Below, in pieces: positions 52,938 to 62,386 of a DNA stretch of 64,000 nt. This stretch comes from Euzebya pacifica (GTDB lineage Bacteria > Actinomycetota > Nitriliruptoria > Euzebyales > Euzebyaceae): assembly GCF_003344865.1 (NCBI RefSeq), contig NZ_CP031165.1, forward strand, positions 1,302,001 through 1,366,000. Reading direction: 5' to 3'. Each line of letters starts with the position of its first letter. Position 1 is the stretch's first letter. A program made the position numbers and the translations under genes. The notes beneath the pieces were generated by a model. It was not told the DNA's origin, did no database searches, and was given only the letters and a program-made list of their open reading frames with translations.

Positions 52938-53357
52938 CTACCCTCGCAGGTGGTCGAGTAGTCCGTGGTCGGCCAGGAACGTGACCGTCCCGGGCACGGT
53001 CTCGAGGGTCTCCAGCTCCGACCTCGTCACGAACCGGAGCTCCTCGGCGTCGTCCCCGGCCCTGGCCCCACCGATGTCGGCGACGTCCACCCGGTAGTCG
53101 AGGATCACGAAGTTGTGGGTCGGTCCCATGCGCTGGGCCACACCGCACAGGGCGACCACATGCCCCTCGAGCCCCGTCTCCTCCTCCAGCTCCCGCAGCG
53201 CGCCGGCCTCGAGAGTCTCGCCCGGCTCGAGCCGTCCGCCGGGGAGGGTCCACAGGCCACGGGCCGGCTCGTTGCCGCGCTTGACGACCAGCAGGCGACC
53301 CTCGTGGACGACCACGGCACCGACACCGACGACGGGTGGGGGAGGGGTGGCAGACAC
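52938..53357 (-). CDS. Nudix hydrolase
   Basis: 139 residues from GTG 53357 (SATPPPPVVGVGAVVV). The Nudix box is GGRLEPGETLEAGALRELEE followed by ETGLEG, all G-x5-E-x7-REUxEExGU positions present. Hydrolyses a nucleoside diphosphate linked to another group; substrate unknown. Located 47 bp upstream (5') of the GGDEF-EAL gene on the same strand. Confidence 0.92.
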   Translation of the reverse strand: MSATPPPPVVGVGAVVVHEGRLLVVKRGNEPARGLWTLPGGRLEPGETLEAGALRELEEETGLEGHVVALCGVAQRMGPTHNFVILDYRVDVADIGGARAGDDAEELRFVTRSELETLETVPGTVTFLADHGLLDHLRG

Positions 53358-53386
53358 GCGCAGCAGCCTACGCCCGGCAACGGCGA

Positions 53387-53413
53387 ACGCCCGGACCACG
53401 AGGGTCCGGGCGT
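53387..53413 (-). terminator. Hairpin after the cell-wall-binding protein gene
   Basis: ACGCCCGGACC (53387-53397) and GGTCCGGGCGT (53403-53413) are perfect complements with a 5-nt loop, 20 bp past the stop (minus strand) of the gene at 53434. GC-rich, no T tract. Confidence 0.7.
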
Positions 53414-53433
53414 CCGACGATCCGAAGGGCGTG

Positions 53434-56400
53434 CTAGGCCGAGGTGGTCTCCTCGACCGGGATGGCGCATGACCAGCCGAAGACCGGGTCCGCCTCCCAT
53501 GCTCCGGCGCTGGTGCCGGCCGAGCCGGTGGCCTGCCGCTGGGCGAAGGTGGCCCCCGGCAGCACCGGTGCCAGCACCTCTTCCTCACCGGCGAGCGCCG
53601 TCATGGCGTCGTCGTTGAGCTGCAGCACCTCCACACCGCGGCTGCTGTCGGCCACGATGACGTAGTCGCCATGGAAGTACGGCGCGTAGCTGACTCCACC
53701 CGTCGGTCGGGAGTACGCGATCTGACGCGGGTTGGCCGGGTCGGACACGTCGAGGAACCGGGTGCCCTGCGCGTACCAGGAGTAGGCCACGATCCCGTCC
53801 TTCACGGCGAAGTAGTGCGCGCTGCAGAACAGGTCGGGGGACTGGCCCTCCGCCATGGTCGGCGACCAGATCCCGACCGTCTCCAGGCGGAACGGGTCAT
53901 CCGGGGTGGACTCGAATCCCTCGCCGGCCTCGCTGCCGGCCAGGCTGGCGATGACGAACCGACCGTCGGTCTCGCACCGGGTGGAGAAGGCCTCCTCGGT
54001 GTTGTAGATCAGCTCACCCTCCGCGAAGCCGCTGGCCTCGAGGTCGGCGCCCTGGTCGGCCGTGTTGCCCACGGCGCGGAAGGAGTTGTGCACGAGGCGG
54101 CTGGGCGCCGCCTCGTCGGCGAGGGTGCCGCCGGCGTAGGGGACCGGGTCGACCGGGGTGGCCACGCGCTCCTCGCCGGTCAGCGGGTCGGTGTGGGTAC
54201 CCATCGTGTGGTAGCCGTAGATGCCGCCTCGCGAGGAGACCCACGCGATGCCGTCGGCGTCCACCTGGACGTCGTGGGCGTAGTCGGTCACGCCGTCGTT
54301 CTGGTTGGTGACCAGTGGCTGGGGGTACGTGAACGGCTTCGCGGGGTTGGTGATGTCGGTCACGAAGATCGGTCGTCCGGCCCAGTCCTCGGGCTGGTGC
54401 TCACCCGTCGCCGGTCCGCCCGACCACAGGTAGTCGCAGGGTCCGGACTCCGAGAGCACACACGTGGCCGTGTGGCCGGTGGGCAGCTCGTGGAAGGCCA
54501 GCTCGACGATGTTGTTGGGGTCGGAGACGTCGAAGATGTAGACACCGGCGACGCCGTCGCTGGTCGAGCCGCCGTAGGCCCGGGGGTCACGTGACAGGAA
54601 GATCAGGTCACGGCCGTCGTCGACATCCATGTCCTCGTTCTGCCAGAAGCCCGGCATGGACGCTGTCCCGAGGGCAACGGGGGCGGTGGGGTCGGTGATG
54701 TCGAACAGCTTCAGGCCGAACCGGCCGCTGGTCGCCATCACGTCGACGCCGTCGACGTCGAGGAAGTTGACGGAGGTCGAGCCGCTGGTCCCGGGAACGG
54801 TGGCGATGTGGTCGACACCGCTGACCGTGGACTCGTTGACGTCGTAGGCGGGTGCCTCCGTGGTCTCGAACTGGCTGTAGTCGCTGCCGATGGCGGCGAA
54901 GTTGTCGGTGGCGGCGCCGTTGATGGCCATGCTCCAGCTGTCGATGTCGGCGTCGATGTCGCGAGCGGTCAGCCCGTCGGCGGGCAGGCAGCCCTCCGAG
55001 CCGTCGACGGCGAAGGTCGTGGTGCCGTCGCTGATCTGGATGCGCGCGATCCCCTCGGCGGGCGAACCGGCCAGGCAGACCTCGTCGTCGATCACGTTGG
55101 CGTGACCGACCATGTTGTCCAGCGACCCGGCGTAACGGGCAGCGAAGCGCACCGCAGAGGTGTCGCAGGTCTCCTCACCATCGGGGCCGGCGGCACAGAC
55201 GTTGACCACGACCAGGCCGGGGGTGTTGGAGGTGAAGGTGGTCGCAGCGGTGCCGTCGGCGGACGCCGGGATCGTTTCCATCCCCACGGTGGGGGTGGCC
55301 ATGCCGATGCTGTTGGTGTCGGGGGTGACGGTGAACGTCGCCTCGACACCCTCCAGGTCGACCGCGGCGAAGCTGGAGTCACGGTCCAGCAGGTCAGCGG
55401 TGACGGTGAAGGCCTGGCCGACCGGCACGACGGCCACGTCGGGGAAGGCGGTGACGGCAAGGTCGCAGACGTCACCGGTGGTGGCGGCGTCGAGGACCGA
55501 CTGTGCCTCCTCGTCGCTGACGGCGTTCTCGCCACCGGCCACGTAGAGGGTCGACACCGTGCAGCCCAGTGCCGATGCCAGCGCGTCGGACGCGACGTCG
55601 CCGCCGGCCAGCAGCACAGGAGCGGTCACGTCGCCGGCAAGCGGCGCGGCGGCGAGGGCGTCGGGGAAGTCGTCGCCGGTGGCGAGGACCGCCGCGGTCG
55701 GACGCCAGTCCAGGGCGGTCATGGCCCAGGTGGCGACCTCGGCAGCGGTGGCCTGGCGGCCGTCGCCGGCAAGACGGGTGACGTCGACGTCGAGGGCCTC
55801 GAGGTCGGCGACGGTGGCCTCGCTGATCACGGCGGTGCCGCCGAGCACGACGAGGCGCTCGATGGCCAGCTCGTCGACGAGGGTGGAGGTCTGCTCGGGG
55901 ACACCATCGGCGTCGACCAGCAGCAGGGGGAGGCCCTCACCAGCGGCAACGGCGCCGCCCACCAGGGCGTCGGCGAACCCGGCGGCGCTGGCGACGAGGG
56001 CGGTGCGCTGACCGGCGACCTGGCCCGGGATCGTCGGGTCGGCGGCGACGGCGGCACGCACGATGGCGGCGGCCGTGGCGTGACGGCCGTCGCCGGCGAG
56101 CCGGTCCACGTCGAGGCCGAGGTCGCTCAGCGCGGTCTCGACGGCGTCGCCGAGGGCGGCGGTGCCGCCGAGTAGGGTCGCCGAGGACGCGCCGAGGTCA
56201 GCGATCGCGTCGGCGGTCGCCTCCGGGAGCCCGTCGGTGGCAGCCAGCAGGATCGGGGTGTCCAGCGCGCCGGCCAGCACCGCGCCGACCAAGGCGTCGG
56301 GGAAGGAGTCCTGGCGGGCGATCAGCACGTGATCGGCGGTGTCCCGCTGCCCAGCGATGGCAGCCGCGGTCGCGGCACGGCCGTCGCCGGCGAGGCGGAC

Positions 56401-56505
56401 GAGGGATGAATCGGGTGGGCTCTCGTCCTGTGCAAGCGATGGGGCCACGGCGGTCAGGGATGCGACCAGCAGCAGCACCATCACGGGGATGGTTCGACGG
56501 ATCAT
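53434..56505 (-). CDS. Large secreted protein: cell-wall-binding repeats plus LVIVD-type propeller
   Basis: 1023 residues, ATG 56505 with AAGGAA. Signal peptide MIRRTIPVMVLLLVASLTAV (cleavage near SLAQ). Three to four cell-wall-binding type 2 units to ~350, each beginning with a VRLAGDGRxATAAA-type line and holding LLGGTAALGDAV or VVLGGTAVISEAT. A beta-sandwich-like stretch (VAVVPVGQAFTVTADLL) leads to LVIVD-like propeller blades (FGLKLFDITDPTAPVALGTA; VYIFDVSDPNNIVELAFHEL; TRFLDVSDPANPRQIAYSRP). Wall-bound adhesin or scaffold is likely; no catalytic motif seen. Confidence 0.9.
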   Translation of the reverse strand: MIRRTIPVMVLLLVASLTAVAPSLAQDESPPDSSLVRLAGDGRAATAAAIAGQRDTADHVLIARQDSFPDALVGAVLAGALDTPILLAATDGLPEATADAIADLGASSATLLGGTAALGDAVETALSDLGLDVDRLAGDGRHATAAAIVRAAVAADPTIPGQVAGQRTALVASAAGFADALVGGAVAAGEGLPLLLVDADGVPEQTSTLVDELAIERLVVLGGTAVISEATVADLEALDVDVTRLAGDGRQATAAEVATWAMTALDWRPTAAVLATGDDFPDALAAAPLAGDVTAPVLLAGGDVASDALASALGCTVSTLYVAGGENAVSDEEAQSVLDAATTGDVCDLAVTAFPDVAVVPVGQAFTVTADLLDRDSSFAAVDLEGVEATFTVTPDTNSIGMATPTVGMETIPASADGTAATTFTSNTPGLVVVNVCAAGPDGEETCDTSAVRFAARYAGSLDNMVGHANVIDDEVCLAGSPAEGIARIQISDGTTTFAVDGSEGCLPADGLTARDIDADIDSWSMAINGAATDNFAAIGSDYSQFETTEAPAYDVNESTVSGVDHIATVPGTSGSTSVNFLDVDGVDVMATSGRFGLKLFDITDPTAPVALGTASMPGFWQNEDMDVDDGRDLIFLSRDPRAYGGSTSDGVAGVYIFDVSDPNNIVELAFHELPTGHTATCVLSESGPCDYLWSGGPATGEHQPEDWAGRPIFVTDITNPAKPFTYPQPLVTNQNDGVTDYAHDVQVDADGIAWVSSRGGIYGYHTMGTHTDPLTGEERVATPVDPVPYAGGTLADEAAPSRLVHNSFRAVGNTADQGADLEASGFAEGELIYNTEEAFSTRCETDGRFVIASLAGSEAGEGFESTPDDPFRLETVGIWSPTMAEGQSPDLFCSAHYFAVKDGIVAYSWYAQGTRFLDVSDPANPRQIAYSRPTGGVSYAPYFHGDYVIVADSSRGVEVLQLNDDAMTALAGEEEVLAPVLPGATFAQRQATGSAGTSAGAWEADPVFGWSCAIPVEETTSA

Positions 56506-56726
56506 CGAGGGGGTTCCTTGTTCTCGGCGGGTGTTCTGAAAGACGCGCCACCGAACGCAGTTCACTCTGTGGAACGGCGTTTCGATAGCGTACGGTGGTG
56601 CAACCTACGCGACGCCATTTGGGGAGTAAAGCTCAACCATCCGTCTGGTAACCATCGGATGGCCGGGGCCGCCACTCGGTCGAGGCGCTCCCTGCGGCGG
56701 ATGGTCGTTGGCTACGCTGAGGCGAC

Positions 56727-57863
56727 ATGAACTTCGACCTCAACGACGAGCAGGCTGGCATCCGCCAGCTGGCGAAGGATTTCTGCGATCGCGAGCTCGC
56801 GCCCAACGCTCGCGAGCTGGACCGCACCGAGGCGTTTCCGGACGAGCTGGTTCCCAAGCTGTTCGACGTCGGGTTCCTCGGCGCGACCATCCCCACCGAG
56901 TACGGCGGGATGGGGCTGGACTACCTCTCCTACGGGTTGATCGTGGAGGAGACCGGTCGGACCGACGCGTCCATCCGCTCCATGATCTCCGTCAACCTCG
57001 GCCTGGTGGGTTCCTCGCTGCTCAACTACGGCACCGAGGAACAGAAGCAGGAGTGGCTGCCGCGCCTGGCGACAGAGGGGTTGGGCGCGTTCGGGCTGAC
57101 CGAACCCGACCACGGCTCGAACCCCAACGGGATGAAGACCTTCGCCCGCCGCGACGGCGACGACTGGGTCATCAACGGGTCCAAGATGTGGATCACCAAC
57201 GGGTCACGCGGCGTCCTGACGGTCGTCTACGCCCAGACCGACGACGGCATCACCGCGTTCCTCGTCCCCCAGGACACGCCCGGCTACTCGGGCACGCCGC
57301 TGCACGGCAAGCTCGGCCTGCGTGCCGGTGACACCGCCGAGCTGTCCCTGACCGATGTCCGGGTGCCGAAGGCGAACGTGCTCGGCGAGATCGGCAAGGG
57401 CCTGCGCATCGCCCTGCACTCGCTGGACAACGGACGGTTCTCCCTGGCGGCTGGCTGCACCGGCATCTCCCAGGCGTGCCTCGACGCGTCGCTGGAGTAC
57501 GCGCTGGAGCGTGAGCAGTTCGGCAAGAAGATCGGTGGGTTCCAGCTGGTGCAGGAGCTGCTCAGCGACATCTACCTCGACCTCGAGGCCAGCCGGGCGC
57601 TGACCTGGAAGGTCGCATGGAAGCACGACAAGGGGGAGCGGCACACCGTGGAGTCCAGCGTCGCGAAGACGTTCGCCTCCGAAGCCGCGGTGCGCAACGC
57701 CAACCGGGCCGTCCAGGTGCACGGCGGCTACGGCTACTCCGATGAGTACCCCGTCGGCCGCTACCTGCGCGACGCCCGTGTGACGACGCTCTACGAGGGC
57801 ACCAGCCAGATCCAGCGCCTGCTGCTCGGGCGGCACCTCACCGGGCTCAACGCGTTCACCTGA
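56727..57863 (+). CDS. Acyl-CoA dehydrogenase
   Basis: 378 residues, standard length. FGLTEPDHGSNPNGMKT and WVINGSKMWITNGSRG are the substrate/FAD loops, QVHGGYGYSDEYPVGRYLRD precedes the catalytic Glu in TTLYEGTSQIQRLLLG. It introduces a trans-2 double bond into an acyl-CoA, electrons going to ETF. Divergent from the large wall protein. Confidence 0.96.
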   Translation: MNFDLNDEQAGIRQLAKDFCDRELAPNARELDRTEAFPDELVPKLFDVGFLGATIPTEYGGMGLDYLSYGLIVEETGRTDASIRSMISVNLGLVGSSLLNYGTEEQKQEWLPRLATEGLGAFGLTEPDHGSNPNGMKTFARRDGDDWVINGSKMWITNGSRGVLTVVYAQTDDGITAFLVPQDTPGYSGTPLHGKLGLRAGDTAELSLTDVRVPKANVLGEIGKGLRIALHSLDNGRFSLAAGCTGISQACLDASLEYALEREQFGKKIGGFQLVQELLSDIYLDLEASRALTWKVAWKHDKGERHTVESSVAKTFASEAAVRNANRAVQVHGGYGYSDEYPVGRYLRDARVTTLYEGTSQIQRLLLGRHLTGLNAFT

Positions 57864-57939
57864 GCCGCGCGAGGACACCACTGGACCGCAGCGCGGCGTC
57901 TTGCAGGTGAACGCCGGACAGGCAACGCGTTCACCTGAG
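57848..57939 (+). repeat. 20-bp duplication of the acyl-CoA dehydrogenase 3' end
   Basis: CAACGCGTTCACCTGAGCCG, containing the last codons and stop, occurs at 57848-57867 and exactly again at 57920-57939, 72 bp apart. The word CGAGGACA follows in both contexts. Comparable to the 3'-end copies at 48150-48495. Confidence 0.75.
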
Positions 57940-57951
57940 CCGAGGACATCG

Positions 57952-57980
57952 GACGACCCGCGCCACCGGCGCGGGTCGTC
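57952..57980. terminator. Strong hairpin between convergent genes
   Basis: GACGACCCGCGCC (57952-57964) pairs fully with GGCGCGGGTCGTC (57968-57980), loop ACC. It lies between the convergent acyl-CoA dehydrogenase and subtilase and can stop both transcripts. Confidence 0.8.
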
Positions 57981-58002
57981 GTCGTTGGAGGGGGTGGGGT
58001 GG

Positions 58003-59580
58003 CTACGGGCGGTCGAGCTGGAAGGCGTAGCTTCCCGAGCCGCTGTAGCTGTACATCTCCCACATGTAGTAGCCAGACGAGCCGCTGTAGCTGATGGCCT
58101 CGTCGGAGCTGGCGCTGGTGCTGGACGCCACGACGGACCACCCCCATCCGTTCCACTTGTACAGGTACAGGTCGAAGTCGGTGCCGGTCGGGCCCTGCAG
58201 GCAGCCGAGGTGGGTGCCGCTGCCGGAGTAGTAGTAGGTCCCGTTGGGCTCGTAGGTGTAGGCGCCGGACCCGCTGAGGGTGCCGGAGAAGCTCTCGGGG
58301 TAGCTGCAGCCGGGCTCGGGATCGGGGCCGGGATCAGGGTCCGGATCCGGATCCGGGGTGCCCGTCAGCGGGGAGTACACCAGCAGGTTCGGGGAGCCCG
58401 AACCCGGGTTGCCCACCACGCCGCTGGTGGCCGAACCGGTGATCGCGGCGCCGACCTGCGCCGGGGTGTGGGTCGGGTTGGCCTCCAGGTACAGGGCCGC
58501 GACGCCGGCCACGTGTGGTGAGGCCATCGACGTGCCGCTGATCGTGTTGGTCTGCGTGTCGGACTGGTACCACGCGGCCGTGATGGAGGATCCGGGTGCG
58601 AAGACGTCCACGCAGGTCCCGTAGTTGGAGAACGACGAACGAGCGTCGCTGGAGGTGGTGGAGCCGACGGTGATGGCGTTCGCCGCACGTGCCGGGGACT
58701 TGGTGCAGGCGTTGGTGTTCTCGTTGCCCGCGGCCACGGCGAACGTCACCCCGTTGGCGACGGCGTTGTTGACCGCGTTGTCCAGCGCCGTTGAGGCGCT
58801 GCCCCCCAGGCTCATGTTGGCAACGGCCGGTGCGACGTGGTTGCTGGAGACCCAGTCAACCCCCGCGATCACGCCGGAGTTGCTGCCGCTGCCGGAGCAG
58901 TTGAGGACCCGCAGGGCGTGCACCGTGGCGTTCTTGGCGACGCCGTACGTGGTGCCCGCAGCGGTGCTGGCGACGTGGGTACCGTGTCCGTTGCAGTCGT
59001 TGGGGTTGCTGTCGTTGTCGACGTAGTCGTACCCGTTGCCGACCCTGCCGGTGAACTCCTGATGGGTTGCCCTGATCCCGGTGTCGACGACGTAGACGTG
59101 CACGCCCTGACCCGACGCGGTGTAGGTGTAGTTGCCGTCGAGGGGCAGGTTGCGCTGGTCGATCCGGTCCAGGCCCCAGGTGGCGCCGGACTGCGTGGTG
59201 TCGAGGGCCACCGTCCGGTCGACCTCGATGTACTCCACGCTGGGGTCGGTGCGGAGGGCATCGACCGCTGCGTCGGACAGCGTCGCGGAGAACCCGCGGA
59301 GGGCGGAGGAGTACCGATGGTGCACCGTGCCGCCGAGTGCGCTCACGAGGGCCTCGGTCCCGCGCGTGTCGAGCAGCGACGCCCGCTTGCGATGGACCAC
59401 GATGTACTGCCCGTCGATCGCCGACGCGTCGTCGGCGTGCAGCAGGGGGGCCTGCGCGTCGGCCGCCGCCGCAGGCGCAGGTGGTGTCGGCAGGAAGGGT
59501 TCGGTCTCAGCAGCCTGGGCTGCGACCGAGGCGAACAGCAGCATGACCACTGCGAGCGGTGCGATGAATGATCGTGGCAA
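58003..59580 (-). CDS. Secreted subtilisin-type (S8) protease
   Basis: 525 residues, TTG start at 59580 with GGGGAGA upstream. Signal peptide, an I9 propeptide ([12 protein letters not shown] ... [12 protein letters not shown]), then the S8 domain with Asp166 (VYVVDTGI), His199 (GHGTHVAST) and Ser351 ([12 protein letters not shown]). An Asp-Pro repeat linker leads to a C-terminal domain ([20 protein letters not shown] ... [20 protein letters not shown]), probably a PPC/P-like beta sandwich. Extracellular endopeptidase like aqualysin. Confidence 0.95.
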   Translation of the reverse strand: MPRSFIAPLAVVMLLFASVAAQAAETEPFLPTPPAPAAAADAQAPLLHADDASAIDGQYIVVHRKRASLLDTRGTEALVSALGGTVHHRYSSALRGFSATLSDAAVDALRTDPSVEYIEVDRTVALDTTQSGATWGLDRIDQRNLPLDGNYTYTASGQGVHVYVVDTGIRATHQEFTGRVGNGYDYVDNDSNPNDCNGHGTHVASTAAGTTYGVAKNATVHALRVLNCSGSGSNSGVIAGVDWVSSNHVAPAVANMSLGGSASTALDNAVNNAVANGVTFAVAAGNENTNACTKSPARAANAITVGSTTSSDARSSFSNYGTCVDVFAPGSSITAAWYQSDTQTNTISGTSMASPHVAGVAALYLEANPTHTPAQVGAAITGSATSGVVGNPGSGSPNLLVYSPLTGTPDPDPDPDPGPDPEPGCSYPESFSGTLSGSGAYTYEPNGTYYYSGSGTHLGCLQGPTGTDFDLYLYKWNGWGWSVVASSTSASSDEAISYSGSSGYYMWEMYSYSGSGSYAFQLDRP

Positions 59581-59794
59581 GGAACGTCTCCCCGTTCGGT
59601 GTTCGCCGGACGGGACCGCCCGGCCGTTCGGACACTAGTCACGCCCGGGAGATCCCCGAAAGGGCGGTCGGGAGGGGGTGGCCAACGGCCGTTGGGACAG
59701 GGTGTGAACACAATTCGGGAAGGTCTGCGTCGGGAGTGAAACACCGCGTGCATTGGCTTGCTGTACACCCGGTCCGGTGCCATGCTCCCGCGGT

Positions 59795-60508
59795 ATGTCG
59801 GACCCGTGGTACCGCAGCTTCTTCGACGCCACCTACACCGAGCTGTGGGATGCGGCCGGCGCCTTCGCGGGCACCGGGGAGGAGATGGCCGGGCTGCGCT
59901 CGGTGCTGCCCGCTGACACGGGGTTGCGCATCCTCGACGTCCCGTGCGGGTTCGGTCGCCACGCCGGACCGCTGCACCACGACGGCCACCTCGTGACGGG
60001 GGTCGACATCTCCGCCGACCAGCTGGCGATGGCCGAGGAAGGAAACCCCGGCCCGGCCTACCAGCAGGGCGACATGCGAACCCCGCCGCCCGGCCCGTAC
60101 GACGTGGTGCTGAACCTCTACAGCGCCTTCGGGTACTTCGACGACGACGCCGAGGACCAGCGGGCCATGCACGCGTGGCATCAGGTGCTGGTGCCCGGTG
60201 GCCTCCTGGTGATGACCGGCAACCACCGTGACCGGGTCGCGAGGATGCACCAGCCCGGTCAGCGGTTCCCGATGGGTGACACCGGTGCCAGCGAGGAACC
60301 CTCGATCGACTGGGTGGCGGGGGTCAACCATTCCACGCTGCACATGCCCGACGGCTCGACGAGGCGCTTCGACGTCCGCCTCTACACGCCGACCGAGCTC
60401 GTCGCGATGGCCCGGACCGCCGGGTTCGCCGAGGTGGAGGTGTTCGGCGACTGGGACCGCCGGCCGGTCACCCCCGAGACCCGCATGGTGCTGGTGGCCC
60501 GGCGCTGA
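59795..60508 (+). CDS. Class I SAM-dependent methyltransferase
   Basis: 237 residues, ATG 59795 (MSDPWYRSFFDATYTELWDA). ILDVPCGFGRHAGPL is motif I, VTGVDISADQL motif II, and GDMRTPPPGPYDVVLNLYSA motif III-IV, as in Methyltransf_25 proteins. The substrate is unknown. 214 bp from the divergent subtilase, a region with no other recognisable feature. Confidence 0.9.
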   Translation: MSDPWYRSFFDATYTELWDAAGAFAGTGEEMAGLRSVLPADTGLRILDVPCGFGRHAGPLHHDGHLVTGVDISADQLAMAEEGNPGPAYQQGDMRTPPPGPYDVVLNLYSAFGYFDDDAEDQRAMHAWHQVLVPGGLLVMTGNHRDRVARMHQPGQRFPMGDTGASEEPSIDWVAGVNHSTLHMPDGSTRRFDVRLYTPTELVAMARTAGFAEVEVFGDWDRRPVTPETRMVLVARR

Positions 60509-60625
60509 TCAGCCAGCCGACAAGGTGCCGTCGAACAGGTTGGTGACCTCGACCGGACGCCAGGTCGGTACCGGCCATGGGTGATCGGCCAGCGCGACGT
60601 CACACCCCCTCCGTACGGTGCGCAC

Positions 60626-61477
60626 ATGGCCTTCGACCTGCACAGCCACACCACCTACTCCGATGGGCATGCCGGCCCGTTCGACCTCGCCCGCATGGCG
60701 TGGGCCAGCGGGCTCGAGGGGCTGGCCGTCTCCGACCACGACACGACTGCCCACTTCGAGGAGGCTGCCGAGGCGTGTGCCACCTTCGGGCTGTCCTGGG
60801 TGCCGGCGGTGGAGCTGTCCGCCGAGGTCGCGGCGTTGCCGGGTGCCGGGGGCAGCCCGCGTTCGGTCCACCTGCTGGCCTACTTCGTCGACGCCGAAGG
60901 CCCCCTGTCCCGCGAGCTCGAACGCCTGCAGGCGGCACGACGCGATCGGGCCCTGGCGATGGTGGCGGCGCTCAACGCCCACGGTGCCGACATCGACCCC
61001 TCGCCCCTGCTGGAGATGGGGGACTCGGTGTCCTTGGGTCGGCCACACGTGGCCCGCCTGATGGTGCGGGCCGGCCTGGTGCCCACCACCGGCCAGGCCT
61101 TCGTGCAGTGGCTCGGCGAGGGGTGTCCCGCGTACGTCCCGAAGGGTGCGCTCGATCCCGTTCGGTGCGTCGAGCTGGTTCGTGCCTCGGGGGGTGCGGC
61201 GGTACTGGCCCATCCGACGTGGGGCGGGGTCGATCGTGGGCTGCTCGATGCCATGTGCACGGCCGGACTGGCCGGCATAGAGTCACCTCGCGATCAGTAC
61301 GAGCCGGACGCAGCCCGCGCCTGGCGTCGGATCGCCGCCCAACGTGGTTTGGTCGTGACACACGGCAGCGACTTCCACGGTGAGGCACAATCAGCCAGCA
61401 TGGGATCCATCAGTACTCCCGTCCCCATGGTCGAGGCGCTCCGAACGCGGGCCGAAGGAGAGGTCAGAACGTGGTAG
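60626..61477 (+). CDS. PHP-domain phosphoesterase (TrpH-like)
   Basis: 283 residues, ATG 60626. FDLHSHTTYSDGHAGPF, SDHDTTAHF, VELSAE, LAHPTWGG and HGSDFHGE supply the metal-binding His/Asp residues of PHP proteins in the expected order. Family members are RNase AM-like 5'-3' exonucleases or 3',5'-bisphosphate phosphatases. Its stop overlaps the GTG of the next gene, so both are coupled. Confidence 0.92.
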   Translation: MAFDLHSHTTYSDGHAGPFDLARMAWASGLEGLAVSDHDTTAHFEEAAEACATFGLSWVPAVELSAEVAALPGAGGSPRSVHLLAYFVDAEGPLSRELERLQAARRDRALAMVAALNAHGADIDPSPLLEMGDSVSLGRPHVARLMVRAGLVPTTGQAFVQWLGEGCPAYVPKGALDPVRCVELVRASGGAAVLAHPTWGGVDRGLLDAMCTAGLAGIESPRDQYEPDAARAWRRIAAQRGLVVTHGSDFHGEAQSASMGSISTPVPMVEALRTRAEGEVRTW

Positions 61478-62052
61478 GACCAGCGAAACGGCTACAGCCG
61501 CTGCCCATGTTCGTCGTGACGAGCGACGGGCCACTGAAGGGTCGTGTCCTCGTGATCGAGGCCGACGAACAGATCCTCGGACGTCGGTCGACGTCGGACC
61601 TCGTCATCGACGACCCGCACGTCTCCCGTGCCCACGCCACCGTTCGCAAGACCGCTGGCGCGGTGCTCATCGAGGACCTCAAGTCCACGGGTGGGACCTG
61701 GGTCAACGACGAGCAGGTGTCGGGCTCGGCGGCGCTCAAGCACGGTGATGTCGTCAAGTTCGGCAACATCGAGACGCGCTTCGAGGACCGCGGCGCCAAC
61801 ATGCAGGGCGATGACGACACCGAGGTGCTCGAGATCGAGCCCTCCGAGGCCAAGCCGATCCTGTCCCCGCGCCAGGGCGAGGTGCTGGAGTTCCTCAAGG
61901 AGGGACTGACCAACCCCGAGATCGCGGAGAAGCTCGGGGTGACCGAACGCACCGTCAAGGCCCACTGCCAGGAGGTCTTCGACCGCCTCGGTGCCCGGAA
62001 CCGCACCGCCGCCGTGGCTGCCGCCATGCGCATGGGGCTGTTCGAGGACTGA
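61471..62052 (+). CDS. FHA domain - LuxR-type HTH fusion regulator
   Basis: 193 residues from GTG 61471, overlapping the PHP gene. FHA domain (~12-95): LKGRVLVIEADEQILGRRST with SDLVIDDPHVSRAHATVRK and the LKSTGGTWVNDEQ-type NGxxV loop, which binds phosphothreonine. Acidic linker DDDTEVLEIEPSEAK, then the LuxR_C helix-turn-helix (~128-185): LSPRQGEVLEFLKEGLTNPE followed by IAEKLGVTERTVKAHCQEVF. It joins Ser/Thr-kinase signalling directly to a DNA-binding module, with no receiver domain. The kinase is not in the window. Confidence 0.92.
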   Translation: MVGPAKRLQPLPMFVVTSDGPLKGRVLVIEADEQILGRRSTSDLVIDDPHVSRAHATVRKTAGAVLIEDLKSTGGTWVNDEQVSGSAALKHGDVVKFGNIETRFEDRGANMQGDDDTEVLEIEPSEAKPILSPRQGEVLEFLKEGLTNPEIAEKLGVTERTVKAHCQEVFDRLGARNRTAAVAAAMRMGLFED

Positions 62053-62063
62053 GGTGTTCCCGG

Positions 62064-62086
62064 TCGGGCGTCGTCCGGACGCCCGA
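62064..62086 (+). terminator. Hairpin after the FHA-LuxR gene
   Basis: TCGGGCGTC (62064-62072) and GACGCCCGA (62078-62086) pair perfectly with a 5-nt loop, 12 bp past the stop. 62087-62386 holds nothing else I can support. Confidence 0.7.
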
Positions 62087-62386
62087 GGCCGGAGGGTTGC
62101 AGCCGTGACGTCGCCGGTACAGTGTGCTGCGCCGGTCGGTAGTGGTGTTCACCCTCCACAAACCCGCTCGGAGACTTTCGTCTAATGATGTGGCTTGCAC
62201 CATCGGTCTCGTCGAAGGGTCCTCGCGACCTCGGTAGATGACATCGATGGGTGGGCCCGTACCAGCCTCTCGGCTCGCGCCGAGCTGGCCGGAGTGGGAA
62301 ACCGCTCTGAGACGTTGCGTTACGGAGGGTGGACACCGGTACCGACCGGTCCTGTGTCCGACGTCCGTGGCGCCGACTGCGGGACG

